Assembly: GCA_016946835.1 (NCBI GenBank)
Contig: JACVTC010000078.1
Coordinates: 64,001-77,500 of the forward strand
Length of the DNA: 13,500 nt
Direction of reading: 5' to 3'
Source: Neocallimastix lanati (nom. inval.)
Lineage: Eukaryota; Neocallimastigomycota; Neocallimastigomycetes; Neocallimastigales; Neocallimastigaceae
Below, piece after piece: positions 8,449 to 13,500 of this stretch (its first letter is position 1; every line of letters begins with the position of its first letter). The position numbers and the translations under genes are program-made. The notes beneath the pieces are model-generated. The model had not been told where the DNA came from. It made no database searches and saw nothing but the letters and a program-made list of their open reading frames with translations.

Positions 8449-8884
8449 ATTAAAATAAATAATTTATTATGTAAAACTTCTAATATATATTTATATTTAT
8501 ATTTATATTTACATAGTTCTTGACATGATTTGATTTAATATAATTTGTATTACATTATATTTGTTGTTTTTTTGTATAACAAAACTAATTAATAATAATA
8601 GTATTTAATTTTTGGTCTTCATTTAAATTTTTATTAAGATTTCTGTGAAATGTTAGAATACTTAACATTTCTTGTGCATCATTTAAAAAAAAATTACATA
8701 TACTTAATATTAAAAGTATATTATTGTTATTTTAATATGAACTGTACTACAGTTTTTAATATTACTTAAATATTTTTTTTTTTTTTTTTCTTTTTTTTTT
8801 TTACAATATGTAATATATATGAATTGTAATATTATATTAATTGTACATTAAATTTAATATACTTTTTTTATATATCTACATAAA
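8449..8884. other. AT-rich spacer within the repeat island
   Basis: No gene seen. It contains a short TTTATA/ATATTT hexanucleotide array (about 8485-8510) and interrupted T tracts (8767-8802). Its right end may be decayed 5' sequence of copy D, but I cannot align it. Confidence 0.5.
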
Positions 8885-9100
8885 TATAGACAAAATACTA
8901 TCCTAACTGTAGACCTGAGAGTGTTAAGAAATTTGTGTCATTTAATATATTTACAATGGAATTCTTAGCATATGGGTATATATGCATGTAGATATATTCT
9001 ACAAGAAACAATCTTTCTGATTAATATACTATTAACAAGTGAACTAGAATGTATCTCATTGGGTTAGATTATATTAATCTCGCTTCAAAGGGAAGCTGAC
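8885..9100 (+). repeat. Structured-repeat family, decayed copy D
   Basis: It aligns to copy B 7583-7790 with few gaps, from ATAGAC through TCCTAACTGT, ACCTGAGAG, GGAATTCTTAGCATATGGGT and CATTGGGTTAG. It has drifted toward A+T but keeps all four B hairpins: GCATATG/TATATGC (8968-8985), TGTAG/CTACA (8987-9003), GATTA/TAATC (9067-9079) and GCTTC/GAAGC (9082-9096). Several pairs changed on both sides relative to B. The head and the A tail are missing or unrecognisable. Confidence 0.75.
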
Positions 9101-11254
9101 CATCTAAAACTTATAAGAGTATTAATATATATATATATAAACATTTTAACATTATTGTATTTGAAATTGAAAAGTAATTAAGTTATTATTTTAATAGTTT
9201 AACTTCTAAATTATTAATTATAATGTCTTTTTTTTTTTTTTTTTATGGTTTATGATTATATTTCATAAACCATATATAAAAATATACTGAGAATATTAAA
9301 AATAAAAAGTTAATATTTGAATATTATTTATTATTTATGAACATGAATAAAAAATTATCTACTACTTCAATAACAATATCAAATTTATTATTGAATATAC
9401 TCCTTAATATTTATTAAAATGGAAAAAAAAAATCTTTTCAATAAAAAATATAATAATTATAATCTGACTTTTGATTAGATTTAAATAGTACAAATAATTA
9501 TTAATTTATTATTTAAATGTTTTGATGTTAAAATTATTTATTATTATAGCATAGCATGTCTTATATCTATATTTATTTCATATATATTAATTCAAAGTGT
9601 TATACAGAAAAAATAAATATAAGTAAAATTATTAATAAAAATTATATAGAGTAATGGAGTTATGAAAGTTATTAAAGTGTACTTATATTCTAAAAGAATA
9701 AATAATATTCATTAATATTTAATATTTTATGTTTAATTATTAATAATTTAAATATAAATCTTAAAATTCTATACTATATATAACCCCCAAAAAAGAAATT
9801 CTGATTATAATTTAAATTTTTAATAAAACAAATATTACAAGAATTTGGTGAGTTCTTATTTGTTGGTATCTTTAATCGATTTATTTAATATATATGTATA
9901 TTTTTTATTTAAAAGAATAATTTTATAGATTAAATATATTGTGTAATTAATAGGTATAATATATTTAGTTATTATATTTATATAGTATTTATATTGATAT
10001 AAGCTACCATATTAATTTAAAAAAAAAATTTTTTTATAATATTATATTTCAAGTTTTAATATAATTATTATATATTCTTAAATATTAATTGTAGAACAAA
10101 TATAATAAATATTGTTTTATATTAACATATTATACAATTATATGTAATACAATTCTAAAATTTTTTTTATATTATTATAAGAATTCTATTTTTTTTTTTT
10201 TTAAAAAAAAATATTTATTTTTATATTATCTATTTTATTAATATTAATATTAATAGATAATATATTACATATATAAAATTAAAAAAGAATAAAATTGCTC
10301 ACATTGAAATTTTTATTGATAATATTAGATATTGTATATATAATATATTTACCTTTTTATGGCTTTTAAAAAAAAAGTATTTAAAGAAATATATGAATTA
10401 TATTTAATTGTATGTATTGTACTATATATTAATATATTTGATTATTATAAGTAAAAACGTAAATTAATAAAAATTTGATTTAATTTCGTATTTCTTTTAA
10501 TATTATGTTGTAAATTCTTTTTTATAGAATTATTTATAAAAAATGGCTAAATTGTGTAACAGTATAATATTTAATAATTAATAAAGTAAATATTAATTTA
10601 ATTTCTATATATTAACATTTTAATACTATTGGCTATAAATTTTTAGTATAAATTTCTTATGATAATAAAATAGAAACTATAAATATATTTTTATTAATAA
10701 TATTATTATATTTAATACATTGAAATATATTGAAAAAAAAAATATGTATATAAAAAAAAATATGTATATATATTAAAAAAAAAAAAAATAAGTTAAAAAA
10801 AAAAAAAAACAATACATAATATAAAAGAATAATAATTTCTCTTTATTTGATTTTTTTTTTCCAGCTTAATTTTAGTTTAAAAATATTAGAATTTTGAAAG
10901 TTTAGGCTTAGTAAATCAATTGTTCAAATAGTAAATTAATAAAATGTTAAAGGATTAAGAAAAATGAAAAGAATAAAGAAGTAAAAAAAAAAAAAAAAAA
11001 AAAAAAAGAAATATAAGTGAAATCGTAAGAACAATAAATTAGAATTTAAATTCAAATAAAAATACCTAAACATAAATGAAAATATAAAGTGAATTAATAA
11101 AATATAATAAATGCAATAACATAACACAAAACGCAAAATTGAAACAAGCGCATATTTAAAATATTTATTTAATAAACATTTAAACAAAAATATTTAATTT
11201 ATAATATATAATAATAATAAAAAAAAAGTAAAAACAAACCAAATATAATTTATT

Positions 11255-11288
<34 letters not shown>

Positions 11289-11708
11289 AAAATTTTAGAA
11301 AATAATTTTAATATTAATTTATATAACTATAAAATAATATTTAGTTTTTAATAATAGTAGTTGAGAATATTAGGTATCTCAAGTTAAATTGATTAAAATA
11401 TACAAATAATTATTTATTAAATAAAACGCAAGTAAATATAAATTAAAAATATTATCGACAAATATTAACGTATTTGTAAAATAATTTAACGCATTATAAA
11501 CATTGAAATTCGCATTTAAATATAACCTTTTAAATAAAAAAAATAAAATATTTTTATTTTAAATATTAAAGAAAAAAGATATTTATATAAAAAAAAACAA
11601 AATAAATTGTAGACATAAAAGTATTGGACAAAAAATAAAATAATTATAGAAATAATAAAATAACTTTTCTTTAAAATAATTAAAATTATATAAAATAATA
11701 AAACAAAA
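9101..11708. other. AT-rich intergenic region upstream of the coiled-coil gene
   Basis: About 2.6 kb with no supported gene. It holds homopolymers (T at 9228-9244, A at 10983-11006, A at 11261-11286), a small direct repeat of an A run plus TATGTATATA near 10735-10772, and short AT palindromes. The minus-strand open frame at 10936-11187 reads Phe/Tyr/Leu-rich sequence through a poly-A run and looks like chance. The A-rich stretch just before 11709 (ending AAACAAAA before ATGG) is a plausible 5' leader with A at -3. No TATA box or other site can be singled out in such a background. Confidence 0.6.
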
Positions 11709-13500
11709 ATGGAAACTACAGGAAACCAAAATTTTGCTGAAAAACAAATGATATATAAAAATTCTTCACTATATTGTGAAGATGATTATACAGATGCCTT
11801 TGAAGATAATAATGGATATGATTCTTCCTCTAGTATATTAAGTGATTCAGACGGTACATTAGCTGATTCTGATTCTTATTTACAAAAGAAAAGTCAAGGC
11901 TCAAAATCTATTATTAGTGAATCATTAAAAAATGTAAAAAATGAAATGAAATATAAAATCAAAGAAAATATAAAAAGTAATAAGGATGCTATGGTTAACC
12001 AAGAAGGACAAGAAAAAAATGAATTAATATTAAAAGAAAAATTAAATAAACTTACTTTAAAAGTTCAACTTTTACAAAAGGAACAAGCGTTATTAATTAA
12101 TATTATAAAAGAACATACCAATGAATCTATTAATGAGTCAAAACTTTTTAGTGAGGAATATCTTTCAGTTGATAAAAATATAATAAGTTTGATTGAAAGA
12201 GATTCTGAATATATGAAACAATGTGAAGAACAATTAAAAGAATTTATGAATGAAACTGTTCGTGATTACAATATATTATTAGCAGAAAAAGAAATAGAAG
12301 TAGTTGAACAGAAGGAAATAATCAATGAATTAAATAGGAAAATGGAAGCTAATAATAATGAAAATTATGAAGAATTATTATCTGAAATGATGGAACAAAT
12401 GAAAATAGATGAACAAGCTCATCAAAATGAAATAAATACTCTTAAGGAAGAAATTCAATTACGTGATGAAATTATTGATGAAATACAAGAAGAAAATCAA
12501 TTATATCAAAGTTCAATAGAAAATCTTTTACAGGCATTACCACAAGAAGAACAGGAGAAATATGATGAAATGGAAGATGTTCAGCAACAAGTTATTTATT
12601 TCAAAGATGTATACACTAGAACATCTGAAAAAGTTGAACAAAATAATAAAATTATTAAGCATTTACGCGAATCATTAATTATTAAAGATGCTATAATCGA
12701 AGAGGTCAAGACTAAAAATGAAGAACTTAATAAGAAAATAGTGGAGAAGGAAAGAATTATTGAAGAAATAGATGAAAAATATATTCATTTACAAAAACAA
12801 AATAAGATATTTAAGGATTTAGCTGTTGAAATTAGAGAAAGTGTTAGTCAAAATAAAAAGAAAAATGAAGAAGATTTAGAAACTTTAAGAGATATTATTA
12901 AAAGAAAAGATGAAGCTTTAATATTTTCAAATGATCGTATTAATAATTTAAGGGAAACTATTGATCAATTAAATGATGAAGTTAATACTCAGAAAAGAAA
13001 GTTAACTGATGAACATCGTCAATTTAAGAAAGAATTCTCCAAATTGAAGAATATTATAAAGGATAATGAAGAACAAATTGAAAATCTCCAAGGTGAGGTA
13101 GAACATACCGAAAAATTATATCGTAAGTCTAAAGAAAGAGCTGAAAAATATAAAATATTAAGTGCTAATAGTAAAAAAGAAGTTAATGGTCTTTGGGATG
13201 TAATTGATATTCGTGAAAAAGAAGTTGATGAATTAAATAGGGAAAAAGAAAGATTGGAAGAAGAAAACAAAGAATTTATGAAACAACATACAAAAGATAT
13301 TGAATATCTTGAAACTGTACGTGAAAATTATGAAGAAAAAATAAAATTGATGAAACAAGAATCTGAAAATGAATCACATAAAAAGATTGAGATGATAAAA
13401 AAAACTAATGAGGAAATTGAGAAAGAACTTCAAGAACAATATAATAGTTTAACTATGGAAAAGGAATTATTAAAGAATGATTTAGAAATAATGACTAAAT
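11709..13500 (+). CDS. Long acidic coiled-coil protein, N-terminal 597 codons (3' end outside window)
   Basis: One uninterrupted frame starts at ATG 11709 (context AAACAAAATGG, A at -3) and is still open at 13500, so the gene is 3'-truncated by the window. An open frame this long in such AT-rich DNA, with mixed GAA/GAT/CAA/AAA codons, is clearly coding. Residues 1-60 are acidic and Ser/Asp-rich without heptads (for example SSSSILSDSDGTLADSDS) and probably disordered. From about residue 100 the protein is almost continuous Glu/Lys/Gln/Asn/Ile/Leu heptad-type sequence. A proline-marked break lies near LLQALPQEEQEKY (about 283-295), and a Trp near 498 (NGLWDVIDIREKE) interrupts the pattern. There is no motor, kinase, membrane or zinc motif so far. 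It could be a golgin, a centrosomal or flagellar-apparatus component, or another structural coiled coil; any defining domain may lie in the missing C-terminus. Coiled-coil composition alone does not justify a name. No introns are needed in this part. Confidence 0.92.
   Translation, partial: METTGNQNFAEKQMIYKNSSLYCEDDYTDAFEDNNGYDSSSSILSDSDGTLADSDSYLQKKSQGSKSIISESLKNVKNEMKYKIKENIKSNKDAMVNQEGQEKNELILKEKLNKLTLKVQLLQKEQALLINIIKEHTNESINESKLFSEEYLSVDKNIISLIERDSEYMKQCEEQLKEFMNETVRDYNILLAEKEIEVVEQKEIINELNRKMEANNNENYEELLSEMMEQMKIDEQAHQNEINTLKEEIQLRDEIIDEIQEENQLYQSSIENLLQALPQEEQEKYDEMEDVQQQVIYFKDVYTRTSEKVEQNNKIIKHLRESLIIKDAIIEEVKTKNEELNKKIVEKERIIEEIDEKYIHLQKQNKIFKDLAVEIRESVSQNKKKNEEDLETLRDIIKRKDEALIFSNDRINNLRETIDQLNDEVNTQKRKLTDEHRQFKKEFSKLKNIIKDNEEQIENLQGEVEHTEKLYRKSKERAEKYKILSANSKKEVNGLWDVIDIREKEVDELNREKERLEEENKEFMKQHTKDIEYLETVRENYEEKIKLMKQESENESHKKIEMIKKTNEEIEKELQEQYNSLTMEKELLKNDLEIMTK

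Noticed and set aside
10936-11187. Minus-strand 83-codon open frame
   Set aside because: It reads a poly-A run as a stretch of Phe and is otherwise Phe/Tyr/Leu-rich. It looks like chance.
13019-13270. Minus-strand Ser/Phe-rich open frame
   Set aside because: It is the antisense shadow of the coiled-coil gene on the plus strand.

Overview
The window comes from a eukaryotic nuclear genome of extreme A+T content. The evidence is long homopolymers, AT-only microsatellites, genes broken by short GT-AG introns whose phases match across every junction I tested, and Asn/Lys/Ile/Glu-rich proteins with A/T-ending codons. An early-diverging fungus of the anaerobic gut type (Neocallimastigomycota) fits best. 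That is an inference from composition and intron style; an amoeba or another AT-rich protist is not excluded.

Layout. 1-2519 is gene-poor AT-rich sequence holding a tandem duplication (about 1023-1345) and a 60-base poly-A run. 2520-3269 (minus) is a two-exon gene for a 157-residue coiled-coil-like protein I cannot name. 4066-5950 (minus) is a five-exon gene for a 342-residue all-helical protein. Its spaced motifs resemble FANCF, an adaptor subunit of the Fanconi anaemia core complex; this rests on recalled motifs, not a search. 6336-6682 is a very long ATT array.

6848-9100 is a G+C-rich island unlike everything around it. It holds at least four diverged copies, on both strands, of one non-coding element. 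Two copies preserve four successive hairpins through paired base changes, which points to selection on RNA structure. One copy (7445-7980) ends in an A-rich tail and is flanked by a perfect 10-bp direct repeat, the signature of target-primed retroposition. The island is therefore best read as a nest of SINE-like retroposed copies of an unidentified structured RNA, now decaying.

9101-11708 is AT-rich intergenic sequence. 11709-13500 (plus) is the first 597 codons of a long acidic coiled-coil protein running off the window.

The two minus-strand genes are neighbours in the same orientation but are 796 bp apart, and nothing links their functions. The structured repeats are the most unusual content; the FANCF-like gene is the most interesting protein.
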